Origin: Taishania sp964580465
GTDB taxonomy: Bacteria; Bacteroidota; Bacteroidia; Flavobacteriales_D; Crocinitomicaceae
Assembly (NCBI GenBank): GCA_964580465.1
Contig: CAZOKJ010000001.1
Coordinates: forward strand, 62,001 to 126,000
DNA length: 64,000 bases
Direction: 5' to 3'
A program made the translations under genes and the position numbers. This document shows positions 44,892-53,418 of the stretch, piece after piece. Every line of letters begins with the position of its first letter. The stretch's first letter is position 1. The notes under the pieces are model-generated. The model worked only from the letters and a program-made list of their open reading frames with translations. It searched no databases and had not been told where the DNA came from.

Positions 44892-46166
44892 ATGTCAACT
44901 ATCTTAGAAAACGAACGTAAGGACTGGCTCTACATTATTTTAAGCCCTATTGCTGGCTTTTTGCTAGTAGGAATTTATTGGTTATTAACTATTTTAATTC
45001 CAACCAATCAACTTTTTGCAACAACCATCACTTTTGTGGTTTATACTGTCTTTTTCGACATAAGACACTTGTTTTCAACTTACGCAAGAACCTATTTGGA
45101 TTCTTCTTATTTAAAGGAAAATAAGCGTTGGCTTCATGTAAGTTTTGCCTTTTTAATTCTTGTTCCATTTGCAGTGTTTGGCCTTTTCTCTCAAAGTGAG
45201 AATGGTTGGTATCAATCAGGTGTGTTGCTAACGTATATGTTGCGATTTACCTCTGTTTTAGGTTTGTATCATTTGGTGAAGCAAAATTGGGGATTCATGG
45301 CTATTTACAAAAAGAAGATGAATGAACCAATGGATTCGGTTGACAAGTGGGAAAAATGGATGTTATTAAGCGGTTCTTTTTTACCTTTGATAATCATAAG
45401 TATTGTATATTCTCATTGGTTTCCACATGAAGTTTATTTTATTGCCCCAACAGATCCTAATTGGTCAGCAATCGTTTTGAAAACTTGGAGTGAACTTTCT
45501 TTTTATTCTCTTATAGTTGGTGTGTTTTTAGCTGCTGTTGGTTGGATGAAAAATACACGTGTGCAGTTCAAATATGTGGCAAGAAATCTAGGTGTGTTAT
45601 TTTTTGGAATATTTGTTTTAATTCAATCTCTTTTGAAAAACGGAAATGGCATCTTATACGTATTGCTTTATGTAGTTATTTTATTATTTATTATTTCCTC
45701 GATTATTGTTTTTAAAAATACACAAAAACAAAAGAATATAAACACGAAAAAATGGGCTGTTATGTTGACTTCGTTCATTTTATATTGGGGAATTATTCTC
45801 TTGCCTATTGAAAATAAACTAATTATTGTTATTGCGATTACTTTACCGCACAATATTCAGTATTTGAAGTTTGTGAATGTTTTTTCGAAAAAGTACTACT
45901 CTTCTAGTCAAAAAAATCATGGACTAGCAAGATTGATGGTAGAAAAGGTCTCTTTATTCGTTGCTCTGTCGTTTGTGTATGCTATTGTTTATGAAGTGTT
46001 AAGAACAGGCTCGAAGTTTATTACATTCACTTCAAACGAGCAACATTTATACATGTTACAAAATGGAATCGCAATCTTTTTTATGTTGATGTCCTTGCAT
46101 CATTATTATTTGGATGCTGTCATTTGGAGAGTGAGAAAAGATGATGCCATTAAAACTTCTGTTTAA
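44892..46166 (+). CDS. Polytopic membrane protein of unknown function
   Basis: A 424-residue protein with roughly ten to twelve transmembrane segments (such as YIILSPIAGFLLVGIYWLL, ATTITFVVYTVFF and FFGIFVLIQSLLKNGNG). Conserved-looking polar spots are DIRHLFSTYARTYLD, LYHLVKQNWGFMAIY and LPHNIQYLKFVN; the His residues near membrane ends could bind a metal or heme, but I cannot assign a family. There is no signal for secretion beyond the membrane helices. It converges with a small monooxygenase-like gene that ends one base away, with no terminator between. Confidence 0.7.
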   Translation: MSTILENERKDWLYIILSPIAGFLLVGIYWLLTILIPTNQLFATTITFVVYTVFFDIRHLFSTYARTYLDSSYLKENKRWLHVSFAFLILVPFAVFGLFSQSENGWYQSGVLLTYMLRFTSVLGLYHLVKQNWGFMAIYKKKMNEPMDSVDKWEKWMLLSGSFLPLIIISIVYSHWFPHEVYFIAPTDPNWSAIVLKTWSELSFYSLIVGVFLAAVGWMKNTRVQFKYVARNLGVLFFGIFVLIQSLLKNGNGILYVLLYVVILLFIISSIIVFKNTQKQKNINTKKWAVMLTSFILYWGIILLPIENKLIIVIAITLPHNIQYLKFVNVFSKKYYSSSQKNHGLARLMVEKVSLFVALSFVYAIVYEVLRTGSKFITFTSNEQHLYMLQNGIAIFFMLMSLHHYYLDAVIWRVRKDDAIKTSV

Positions 46167-46475
46167 TTAGCTTTTTTTTTCGTTGAAACCGTTGTAGTAA
46201 GGATCAACGCTCCAGGCTTGAGCTTTTTCTGAGAACCAAGGTTTTATTGTACCCCAAATGTGTTGAAATTCTGGTGAAATCCTATATTTTTCTAGATCAT
46301 CCTCTTTTTGCCAATGGCTATAAGTCATTACAATAGTAGGTTGATGAATATCTTGTAATAATTGCATTCCTTCGCAACCAGGGAAATTGTTAACGATGTG
46401 CTTTACTGTGTCAAAAAACTGCAAGAAATCGTTGATTTTGTCTTCTTTAAATGTTAATTTAACGATGCGAATCAT
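46167..46475 (-). CDS. Antibiotic-biosynthesis-monooxygenase (ABM) domain protein
   Basis: A 102-residue dimeric alpha-beta barrel protein of the ABM family: MIRIVKLTFKEDKINDFLQF, PGCEGMQLLQDI, TIVMTYSHWQKEDDLEKYR and the C-terminal FSEKAQAWSV. Such proteins oxidise quinols or bind heme or other small molecules; the specific substrate cannot be told. It starts just 2 bp from the stop of the DUF62 gene on the same strand, so it is probably translated from the same mRNA. Confidence 0.8.
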   Translation of the reverse strand: MIRIVKLTFKEDKINDFLQFFDTVKHIVNNFPGCEGMQLLQDIHQPTIVMTYSHWQKEDDLEKYRISPEFQHIWGTIKPWFSEKAQAWSVDPYYNGFNEKKS

Positions 46476-46477
46476 AT

Positions 46478-47353
46478 CTAAAAAAATGTATTCATACTTT
46501 CAATACTGTTAGAAGAATCTGGAGGAGAAAATTTAATAACCACAGGTTCGTTCAGGCTCAATCCAAATAGGGATTGAATACCACCATTTGATTTATTGGC
46601 TCCTTTATTAATTGCCAGCATTAAATAACCATTTTCAGTAAACAAAGCTAGCTTTTCACCAGGAGTTACATCGTTAAATGTATTAGAAATTACATTAAAT
46701 TTATTTCTTTCAATTTCTGATTTAACAGCAATAACAAAAGTTTCATTTTTGCCAATGGTATTAAACGTTCTTAAATCAATGTTGGTGATCGCATTTCCAT
46801 AACTGTCAAAATGCATAATCTCACCTTGAATGTAATTTACATTTGTAACTGGCTCTGGATAAAAAAGCTGATTTGGCCTTGAATGCTTTGTGCAAAAAGT
46901 GTCCAATTTTTCTCCATTTGCAATTTTACATGCAGTAGCTGCTAACATGTTTTTAAAAGCAAATTTGAAATTAGCTGGGTTGGACATGATGTCATCAATG
47001 CGATAAAATTCGTAATCAGTAGCTTGGCGTGTAAGCACACCAAAAATACCATTGTCAGATGAAATGAAATACTGATTATCCATAACTAATACAGATGGGA
47101 AAAATTCGGTGTTATCTCTAGATGAAATGTAAGGTTCCGCTTCTACGCCAATCACGTGAATGGTTCCATCGGGAAAACTTTTATACGACTGTGAAATTTG
47201 GTAAGCAGCTTCAGCTGTTTTGAATGGTGTAATATCGTGTGTAATATCAATAATATGAATGAAATCCTTACAATTTTGAAGAATAAAAGCTTTTACAACA
47301 GCAACGTAGTAATCCTTTAAACCCATGTCAGATGTAAGTGTAATGATTTGCAT
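46478..47353 (-). CDS. SAM hydroxide adenosyltransferase (DUF62 family)
   Basis: Predicted to hydrolyse S-adenosylmethionine to adenosine and methionine, by homology to fluorinase/chlorinase-fold DUF62 proteins. N-terminal ITLTSDMGLKDYYVAVVKAF and HIIDITHDITPFK contain the conserved Asp/His. The middle has FFPSVLVMDNQYFISSDNG, and the C-terminal domain YIQGEIMHFDSYGNAITNI. Length 291 fits. It lacks any obvious halogenase insertion, so the hydroxide form is more likely. It is divergent from phoH. Confidence 0.87.
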   Translation of the reverse strand: MQIITLTSDMGLKDYYVAVVKAFILQNCKDFIHIIDITHDITPFKTAEAAYQISQSYKSFPDGTIHVIGVEAEPYISSRDNTEFFPSVLVMDNQYFISSDNGIFGVLTRQATDYEFYRIDDIMSNPANFKFAFKNMLAATACKIANGEKLDTFCTKHSRPNQLFYPEPVTNVNYIQGEIMHFDSYGNAITNIDLRTFNTIGKNETFVIAVKSEIERNKFNVISNTFNDVTPGEKLALFTENGYLMLAINKGANKSNGGIQSLFGLSLNEPVVIKFSPPDSSNSIESMNTFF

Positions 47354-47421
47354 TTTGTGAATGATATCTTTTTGACAAATATTTATTTTAATTTTTTTTC
47401 AAAAATAAGATTTTTACTTGT

Positions 47422-47429
47422 TATATTTG
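47422..47429 (+). promoter_or_regulatory. -7 promoter element for phoH
   Basis: TATATTTG, 24 bp upstream of the TTG start at 47453. It lies inside the extended reading frame, supporting the shorter PhoH start. Confidence 0.55.
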
Positions 47430-47452
47430 TAAAAAATCTAATAAAAATTCCT

Positions 47453-48451
47453 TTGCAAGAAAGAATTATAGAAATAAATGATGTAAATCCTGTTGGTGTT
47501 TTTGGGGTAAACAATGCTAAGTTAAAGCATATTAAAAGTTTTTTCCCAACATTGAAAATTGTATCAAGAGGAAATACACTTACTATAATCGGTGAGGAAG
47601 AGGTAATGGATGAGTTCGAGCGCAAATTTGAATTAATCATGCGTCATTTCAAGCAGCACAGTGTTATTTCAGAAAATAATATCGATAACTTAATGTTGGA
47701 AGATGGACATCAAATGCTTGTAGTAGATGATGGTTCTGAAATTTTAGTACACGGAAATGGTGGTGTTAAAATCAAAGCGAGAACGTTAAATCAAAAAAAA
47801 CTGGTAAAAGCGGTTAATAAAAACGACATGGTGTTTGCTGTTGGTCCAGCTGGTACTGGAAAAACTTACACTGCTGTTGCATTAGCTGTACGAGCGTTAA
47901 AGGCTAAAGAAGTAAAACGAATAGTCTTAACACGACCTGCTGTGGAAGCTGGTGAAAATTTAGGTTTCTTACCAGGCGATTTAAAAGAAAAGTTAGATCC
48001 GTACATGATGCCGTTGTATGATGCTTTGAGAGACATGATTCCCGTAGAAAAATTGGCGGATATGATTGAGTTTGGTATTATCGAAATTGCTCCTTTGGCT
48101 TTTATGCGTGGACGTACACTCGATAATGCTTTTGTTATTTTGGATGAAGCTCAAAATGCTACGCCGATGCAAATGAAAATGTTTTTAACCCGAATGGGAA
48201 TGACAGCTAAGTTTGTTGTCACTGGCGATATGTCTCAAGTTGACTTGCCTAAACGTCAGCGCTCAGGATTAGCTTATGCAATGGACATTCTTAAAGATAT
48301 CAAAGGTTTGGAAATAATTCGCTTGCAACAAAGTGATGTTATTCGCCACGCTTTAGTTAAGAAAATAATAGATGCGTTTGATAAAGCAGAACTTCAAGAA
48401 AAGAAAGATGCCGAAAAAACGAAAGATGAAGTAACAATACCTAAAAATTAG
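47453..48451 (+). CDS. phoH: PhoH-family ATPase
   Basis: RNA-associated P-loop ATPase of unclear physiological role. An N-terminal KH-like region (LQERIIEINDVNPVGVFGVN, then SFFPTLKIVSRGNTLTI) is followed by the PhoH domain, with Walker A GPAGTGKTYTAVALAV and Walker B FVILDEAQNATPMQMKMFL. The open frame continues upstream to 47348, but those residues are hydrophobic and atypical, and a TATATTTG element lies within them, so TTG 47453 is the likely start. From there the protein is 332 residues, the usual length. purC follows at 5 bp. Confidence 0.9.
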   Translation: MQERIIEINDVNPVGVFGVNNAKLKHIKSFFPTLKIVSRGNTLTIIGEEEVMDEFERKFELIMRHFKQHSVISENNIDNLMLEDGHQMLVVDDGSEILVHGNGGVKIKARTLNQKKLVKAVNKNDMVFAVGPAGTGKTYTAVALAVRALKAKEVKRIVLTRPAVEAGENLGFLPGDLKEKLDPYMMPLYDALRDMIPVEKLADMIEFGIIEIAPLAFMRGRTLDNAFVILDEAQNATPMQMKMFLTRMGMTAKFVVTGDMSQVDLPKRQRSGLAYAMDILKDIKGLEIIRLQQSDVIRHALVKKIIDAFDKAELQEKKDAEKTKDEVTIPKN

Positions 48452-48456
48452 TAGCA

Positions 48457-49410
48457 ATGAAATCAACAATTTTGAAAACAGATTTTCAATTTCCAGGTCA
48501 GAAAAAAGTTTATAATGGAAAAGTTAGAGATGTTTACACAGTTGATGACGGATTGCTAATCTCGGTTGCTACAGATCGAATTTCTGCATTTGATTATGTG
48601 TTGCCAAAAGGAATTCCTTTTAAAGGACAAGTTTTAAATCAAGTAGCACAATTATTTCTAGAAAACACCAAAGATATTGTTCCCAATTGGCTAATAGCTT
48701 CGCCAGATCCGAATGTTTCGATAGGTTATGCCTGTGAACCTATTCTTCTTGAAATGGTTGTTAGAGGCTATTTAGCAGGTCACGCAGCAAGAGTTTATAA
48801 ACAAGGTAAACGCCTATTATGTGGTGTTGTTTTGCCTGAAGGGATGAAAGAAGGGGACGCTTTTCCTGAACCAATTATTACTCCTTCTACAAAATCTGAT
48901 CACGGACATGATGAAGAGATAGCCAAAGAAGATATAATAAAACGTGGTATTGTCACCAAAGAGGTGTATGATTTATTAGAACAATACAGCTTAGCTCTAT
49001 TTCAAAGAGGAACTGAAATTGCTGCAAAACAAGGTTTGATTTTGGTGGATACAAAGTATGAGTTTGGTTTCTACAAAGGTGAAATTATGCTCATTGATGA
49101 AATTCATACACCAGATTCCTCCCGTTATTTTTATGCAGAAGGGTATGAACAACGTCAGAAAAATAATGAACCCCAAAAACAATTATCCAAAGAGTTTGTA
49201 AGACAATGGTTAATAGAAAATGATTTTCAAGGATTAGAAGGGCAACAAATACCTGAAATGACCGATGAGTTTGTTCAAAGCATCACCGAGCGATACATTG
49301 AGTTGTATGAGCGTATTACAGGAAAACAGTTTCAACCGTCAGATACCGAAAATATAGCAGATAGAATAGCGAGAAATACAATTCATTTCTTGAATAACTA
49401 TAAAAAGTAG
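48457..49410 (+). CDS. purC: SAICAR synthetase
   Basis: Purine biosynthesis: joins CAIR with aspartate using ATP. Typical segments: KVYNGKVRDVYTVDDGLLIS, DRISAFDYVLPKGIPFKGQV, MVVRGYLAGHAARVYKQG, LVDTKYEFGFYKG, and IDEIHTPDSSRYF. At 317 residues it belongs to the longer class also found in yeast. It is in tandem with phoH (5 bp gap), so transcription is shared; other pur genes are not in the window. Confidence 0.96.
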   Translation: MKSTILKTDFQFPGQKKVYNGKVRDVYTVDDGLLISVATDRISAFDYVLPKGIPFKGQVLNQVAQLFLENTKDIVPNWLIASPDPNVSIGYACEPILLEMVVRGYLAGHAARVYKQGKRLLCGVVLPEGMKEGDAFPEPIITPSTKSDHGHDEEIAKEDIIKRGIVTKEVYDLLEQYSLALFQRGTEIAAKQGLILVDTKYEFGFYKGEIMLIDEIHTPDSSRYFYAEGYEQRQKNNEPQKQLSKEFVRQWLIENDFQGLEGQQIPEMTDEFVQSITERYIELYERITGKQFQPSDTENIADRIARNTIHFLNNYKK

Positions 49411-49500
49411 TAGTTCATTTATGTTGTAGCACTTTTGTCATTCACATTTGGTTGTGAATGATTATTTTCCTTTGGCATAGTTTTTGACTGATATCCTATA

Positions 49501-49508
49501 TATCTTTG
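49501..49508 (+). promoter_or_regulatory. -7 promoter element adjacent to the M23 peptidase start
   Basis: TATCTTTG ends 5 bp before the ATG at 49514, so a transcript from it would be leaderless or nearly so. No -33 TTG at standard spacing. Confidence 0.4.
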
Positions 49509-49513
49509 AAACC

Positions 49514-51178
49514 ATGCGTCGATTTATTCACTTCTTGATTGTTTTATTTTTTTTGAATCCAGCGTTTGGGCAAAAAGCGTATGAAGGATACCAACCTCCA
49601 TTGGATATTCCACTGGTATTGGCAGGAAACTTTGGAGAATTAAGACCTAATCATTTTCACATGGGACTTGATTTTAAAACGCAAGGGAAAGAGGGATTGC
49701 CTATTCGATCAGTTGAAAGTGGATATGTTTCAAGAATTAAAATTTCTACTTTTGGTTATGGAAAAGCTATTTATATCAACCATCCTAATGGAAAAACAAG
49801 TGTTTATGCACATTGTCAAAATTTTATTGGAAAAGTTGATTCACTAGTAAAAGCGCAACAGTACAAAGAACGCAAGTTTGAAGTAGAACTTTTTTTGAAG
49901 CCTAACGAACTGATTGTTAAAAAAGGGGAGCAAATAGCAATTTCAGGGAATACAGGTGGTTCAACAGCGCCTCATTTACATTTTGAGATTCGTGAAACTG
50001 CAACAGAAAAAGCTCAAAATCCACTCGTTTATGCTAAGTTTGATTTAAAGGATTCAAGAGCACCAGAAATTAAGCGATTAAAAGTTTTTTCAGTTAATGA
50101 GCAGGGGTATATTGTTCCAGGTAAATCATTCGAAAAGCCACTAAAAATGGTTGGAAATCAAAGTGTTTTGCAAGGTGATACATTATTAATTCCTGCTGAA
50201 TATGCTTCAACATTTGGCGGAATTGGTTTTGCATTTGATATTATTGATAAGCTGAATGGTGCAGAAAATATTTGTGGTTTATATGGGACTTACCTCATTG
50301 TTGACAACGATACCATTTTTGCTCAAAAAACAGATGAAATCGCCTTTGAACACACACGTTACATTAATTCGCATAGAGATTTGTCAACTTGGGGAAATAT
50401 GCATAAGTCATTTCGAAACGTAAGTAATCCATTGGAGATTTATTCTACGAACAATTTAGGGGTGATTATTGTGCAGCCAAATGATGTTAAAAACGTGCAA
50501 TTAATAGCTTATGACCCTCATGGAAACCAATCATCTCTTTCTTTTGTAATTAGAGTAGGAGAGGGGGTTATTTCACCAGATTATAATCCTGCTCCTGAAA
50601 AGTATTGGTACCCTGAAGAAAAAAAATCTTTGATGTATGCTGATTGGCAGTTGGAAGTAGATTCTTTTACCATTTATGAACCTTATTTGTTTTCTGGTAA
50701 GAAGACTGCTCACATTTGTGATGTCAATGAGTTGTTGCAACGAAAGGTTAAAATAAAGATGAAATTCGAACCTACTTCTATATCTACAGAAAAGTATTAC
50801 ATAGCTGTAGCTACTAAAAATGGACGTAAAGCATTAGAAACGAAGTATTCAAATGGATGGTTAGAAGCTGAATCAACTGTTACAGGAAATTGCTCTATTT
50901 TAAAAGATGAAATACCACCGGTGATAAAACCTATTACAAGTACCTATTTAATAAAAACAAAACAAGTCAGATTTTCAGTTGTGGAAGGACAAACCTCATT
51001 AGCTAGTTATGACTTATACATTGATGATGTTTGGCATTTATTAGAGTATGAATACAAAGGAAACTATGTTTTTTTTGACGTACCTTCAGATTTAAAGGGA
51101 ATACACCGCGTAAAAATTGTAGCAAAAGATAGTTGCGAGAATGAGGCAGTGTGGGAAAAAGACATGAATTTTATTTGA
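49514..51178 (+). CDS. M23 family metallopeptidase
   Basis: Probable envelope endopeptidase acting on peptidoglycan crosslinks (LytM type). A signal peptide (MRRFIHFLIVLFFLNPAFGQ) starts at ATG 49514; the longer frame from 49484 adds ten residues of no signal character. The LytM domain (about 45-165) has metal ligands HxxxD in NHFHMGLDFK and HxH in APHLHFEIRE. A long C-terminal region (about 170-554) is beta-rich with no named domain that I can identify; it may position the enzyme. Neighbours are purC and a PH-like membrane protein, not division genes. Confidence 0.88.
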   Translation: MRRFIHFLIVLFFLNPAFGQKAYEGYQPPLDIPLVLAGNFGELRPNHFHMGLDFKTQGKEGLPIRSVESGYVSRIKISTFGYGKAIYINHPNGKTSVYAHCQNFIGKVDSLVKAQQYKERKFEVELFLKPNELIVKKGEQIAISGNTGGSTAPHLHFEIRETATEKAQNPLVYAKFDLKDSRAPEIKRLKVFSVNEQGYIVPGKSFEKPLKMVGNQSVLQGDTLLIPAEYASTFGGIGFAFDIIDKLNGAENICGLYGTYLIVDNDTIFAQKTDEIAFEHTRYINSHRDLSTWGNMHKSFRNVSNPLEIYSTNNLGVIIVQPNDVKNVQLIAYDPHGNQSSLSFVIRVGEGVISPDYNPAPEKYWYPEEKKSLMYADWQLEVDSFTIYEPYLFSGKKTAHICDVNELLQRKVKIKMKFEPTSISTEKYYIAVATKNGRKALETKYSNGWLEAESTVTGNCSILKDEIPPVIKPITSTYLIKTKQVRFSVVEGQTSLASYDLYIDDVWHLLEYEYKGNYVFFDVPSDLKGIHRVKIVAKDSCENEAVWEKDMNFI

Positions 51179-51200
51179 TAACCTTTTGTTTCTATCTTTA

Positions 51201-51230
51201 TTGCATTTGGTAAACTATTTGCTATTTTTG
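51201..51230 (+). promoter_or_regulatory. Promoter abutting the membrane protein gene
   Basis: -33 TTG at 51201-51203, 19 bp, -7 TATTTTTG at 51223-51230; the ATG is at 51235. Elements fit the consensus well, but initiation would fall at or after the ATG, implying a leaderless mRNA. Confidence 0.55.
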
Positions 51231-51234
51231 CACC

Positions 51235-51822
51235 ATGAAATGGATTGGTAAACGTATTAGTGTAGTAGAATCTGCAAACAAAACAACAATTGTCATTACA
51301 CCCGATAGAAAACCATTGGTTACAGCATTAATGGGGGCTTGGATTTTTATGTGGTATGGCATCGGTATTTCTGTTGTAACTTCATTTTTTATCAGAGATT
51401 ATTCAGACAATGAACAATTAGTTTGGACTGTTTTTATGGCATTTTGGGCTTACTATGCAGTTCGAGTTTCTCGTTCTTTTTTCTGGTTAATGTGGGGGGC
51501 TGAGAATGTTCGCATCGATGGTGTTTCTTTGACTTTGAAAAGAGCTACAGGCAAAGCAGGCAAGGCAATTCCATATTATATAGAAAACATTAAAAAGATT
51601 AGAGTAAGTTTACCTAAAAAAGGTTCTTTTCAATCGTCTTGGGAAGCTTCGCCTTGGATTGTTAGAGAAGGAGAACGCATCGAGTTCGATTATATGGGTA
51701 AAGTAGTCCGTTTTGGCCGTAAGCTAGATGAGAAAGATGCAAAACTTCTGTATGATTTAATCACTCATAAATTGGAGGAACAATTGAAGCGAGCAGCTAA
51801 AAAAGAAAAAAACAATCAATAA
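51235..51822 (+). CDS. Membrane protein with PH-like domain, unknown function
   Basis: A 195-residue protein. N-terminal beta-rich segment (ISVVESANKTTIVITPDRK), then two membrane helices (GAWIFMWYGIGISVVTSFFI and VWTVFMAFWAYYAVRV), then a soluble C-terminal domain with NVRIDGVSLTLKRATGKAG and IEFDYMGKVVRFGRKLDEKD resembling bacterial PH domains. A charged Lys-rich tail ends the protein. It is not recognised as a named family; a shared bidirectional terminator follows. Confidence 0.65.
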   Translation: MKWIGKRISVVESANKTTIVITPDRKPLVTALMGAWIFMWYGIGISVVTSFFIRDYSDNEQLVWTVFMAFWAYYAVRVSRSFFWLMWGAENVRIDGVSLTLKRATGKAGKAIPYYIENIKKIRVSLPKKGSFQSSWEASPWIVREGERIEFDYMGKVVRFGRKLDEKDAKLLYDLITHKLEEQLKRAAKKEKNNQ

Positions 51823-51830
51823 GCATAAAA

Positions 51831-51860
51831 AAAAAGGATTCGTAAGAATCCTTTTTTTTT
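51831..51860. terminator. Bidirectional intrinsic terminator
   Basis: AAAAAGGATTC (51831-51841), GTAA loop, GAATCCTTTTT (51846-51856) and a T-run; it serves the convergent genes on both sides. Confidence 0.88.
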
Positions 51861-51861
51861 A

Positions 51862-52401
51862 TTAATTAATTTTATATTTTTTGAAAAACGCATCCCAATT
51901 CCAAATGAAGCTTGTTACTACATCATCCATTCGTTTTAAAAATAAAGGATTTGGAGCTTGCATACGTTTAAAATACTCATCTTGGAAGTTGTTCAAATTA
52001 TATTTATGGAAGATAGCTTTTGACATTCCGTAAATCACATTTTTAGAAGGATGATTTACACGTTGAATGAATGACTTATACTGTCTAACAAGGTCTTCAA
52101 ACTTAAGCTTGTCCATGTCGTAAATAACAGCTAATTTTTCAAAAATTAACGCTTCGATGCGATCTGCTTGTTCAGGTTCAAAGGTGCTTTCTAAAAGAGT
52201 TAGATTGCCAACCAATAATATCAATGTAAATTGACCACTGTTTGTAGGGTCAATCTCAGGAGACTTTACAAAAGCTACATCTTCATTGATGAGCTGTGCA
52301 ACTTCAGGAAAACCATTGTCAATTGTTTCAAACAACCCATTTATGAAGATGTTTGCTAATTGATTGTCAGACAGTTTTTTCTTAATTAATGACCCAAGCA
52401 T
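51862..52401 (-). CDS. Hypothetical cytoplasmic protein
   Basis: A 179-residue helical protein without signal peptide or Cys. Its N-terminus is LGSLIKKKLSDNQLANIFING, the middle has GQFTLILLVGNLTLLEST and YDMDKLKFEDLVRQYKSFI, and the C-terminus is aromatic (FIWNWDAFFKKYKIN). I do not recognise a family; homologues in Bacteroidota are likely from its composition. It has its own promoter element (TAAATTTG) and a strong terminator, so it is a real monocistronic gene. Confidence 0.7.
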   Translation of the reverse strand: MLGSLIKKKLSDNQLANIFINGLFETIDNGFPEVAQLINEDVAFVKSPEIDPTNSGQFTLILLVGNLTLLESTFEPEQADRIEALIFEKLAVIYDMDKLKFEDLVRQYKSFIQRVNHPSKNVIYGMSKAIFHKYNLNNFQDEYFKRMQAPNPLFLKRMDDVVTSFIWNWDAFFKKYKIN

Positions 52402-52422
52402 GCAAATAGTTTTAGTATGTTA

Positions 52423-52430
52423 CAAATTTA
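52423..52430 (-). promoter_or_regulatory. -7 promoter element for the hypothetical gene
   Basis: Minus-strand TAAATTTG, 22 bp upstream of the ATG at 52401; a possible -33 TTG at 52457-52455 is 24 bp away. Confidence 0.5.
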
Positions 52431-52492
52431 CGTTCAAAAATGTTTAAATAATAACAAATCTCGTGGAGTTTATCAACCAAGTTATTAACAAA

Positions 52493-52519
52493 AAAAACCT
52501 CAGCATAGCCGAGGTTTTT
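52493..52519 (-). terminator. Intrinsic terminator of the RRM gene
   Basis: AAAAACCTC (52493-52501) and GAGGTTTTT (52511-52519) with a nine-base loop, T-run in the minus direction. Confidence 0.8.
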
Positions 52520-52535
52520 GTATTATATTGTTCGA

Positions 52536-53291
52536 TTAATCTTCGTCATCTTCCCAGTCTTCGTCATCGTCGTCCCAATCTTCATCATCATCCCAGTCCT
52601 CATCTTCGTCATCAGAATTGATTAGGTACTTACTGTAATCATCATCGATTTCTTCATCTTCTCTTCCGAATAGATCTAATTCTTCATCCCAATCCTCATC
52701 ATCAAAATGAACAGAATCTTTACCACTTTTTTTGTAGGCATTCATCTTTTGCTTCTTGTTCTTACCGTCAGCTGTGTCATCTACTTTTTTGAGTTTATCT
52801 GTAGTTTTTTTCTTCTTAATAATTGGATTTTTTGTCAAAAAGTCTGGAGTGCTGTCATCGTTAATTTCTTCAGAAGGAATATCTAAAATGTCATGCTGAA
52901 CTTTTTTTGGTTGTTCAATAGGTTTTTTGTAAGCTCCTTGCTGCTCATTGTTAGGTCTGTTAGAACGATTGAAATTATCTCTGTTGCCTTTTTGAAAACG
53001 TTGATCATTGCTTCGTTCACGGTTTTCCCTGTTGGGTGTGTTGCCAGGTTTTCCTTCAGCTTCTTTTATAACACACTTTCTCCCATTAAAGCTATAGCCA
53101 TCAAGTGCTTCTATTGCACTTTTTGCTTGGTCAGCATTGGGCATTTCTACGAAGGCAAATCCTCTCGATTTATTTGTCTCCTTATCCTTGGCAACAGTTA
53201 CTTTTGCAACAGTTCCATATTGTTGAAACAGCGTCAACAATTCATTCTCAGTTACGCCAAAATCCAACTTGGCTACAAAAATGGTAATCAT
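52536..53291 (-). CDS. RRM RNA-binding protein with acidic C-terminal tail
   Basis: An RNA-recognition motif (residues about 2-78) carries RNP2 IFVAKL and RNP1 KSRGFAFVEM, both aromatic-containing, so RNA binding is expected. Then comes an Asn/Arg-rich linker (about 84-125), a Lys-rich stretch (about 155-190), and a highly acidic tail (about 193-251) of repeated Asp/Glu-Trp units such as DEDWDDDEDWDDDDEDW. Single-RRM proteins are common in Bacteroidota, usually with a short tail; this long acidic extension is unusual. It may mimic nucleic acid or bind a basic partner (inference). Confidence 0.87.
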   Translation of the reverse strand: MITIFVAKLDFGVTENELLTLFQQYGTVAKVTVAKDKETNKSRGFAFVEMPNADQAKSAIEALDGYSFNGRKCVIKEAEGKPGNTPNRENRERSNDQRFQKGNRDNFNRSNRPNNEQQGAYKKPIEQPKKVQHDILDIPSEEINDDSTPDFLTKNPIIKKKKTTDKLKKVDDTADGKNKKQKMNAYKKSGKDSVHFDDEDWDEELDLFGREDEEIDDDYSKYLINSDDEDEDWDDDEDWDDDDEDWEDDED

Positions 53292-53358
53292 TCTTTTACG
53301 TAATACACTAAATTTATTGGGTCGAAGATAAAATTTTTATATTTCATAGCAATCAAAA

Positions 53359-53415
53359 AAATGAAAAAAAATAAAAAAATAGCTAAAATGCTTGTTTTAA
53401 GCGTTTAATTTAGCT
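53359..53415 (-). terminator. Intrinsic terminator of the DUF4249/TonB operon
   Basis: Two-part stem: AGCTAAA (53381-53387) with TTTAGCT (53409-53415), and inner GCTT (53390-53393) with AAGC (53399-53402), followed in the minus direction by long T-runs. Confidence 0.7.
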
Positions 53416-53418
53416 GTT

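Noticed and set aside
47348..47452. N-terminal extension of PhoH from 47348
   Set aside because: Hydrophobic, atypical residues, and a TATATTTG promoter element lies inside it; TTG 47453 fits the family N-terminus.
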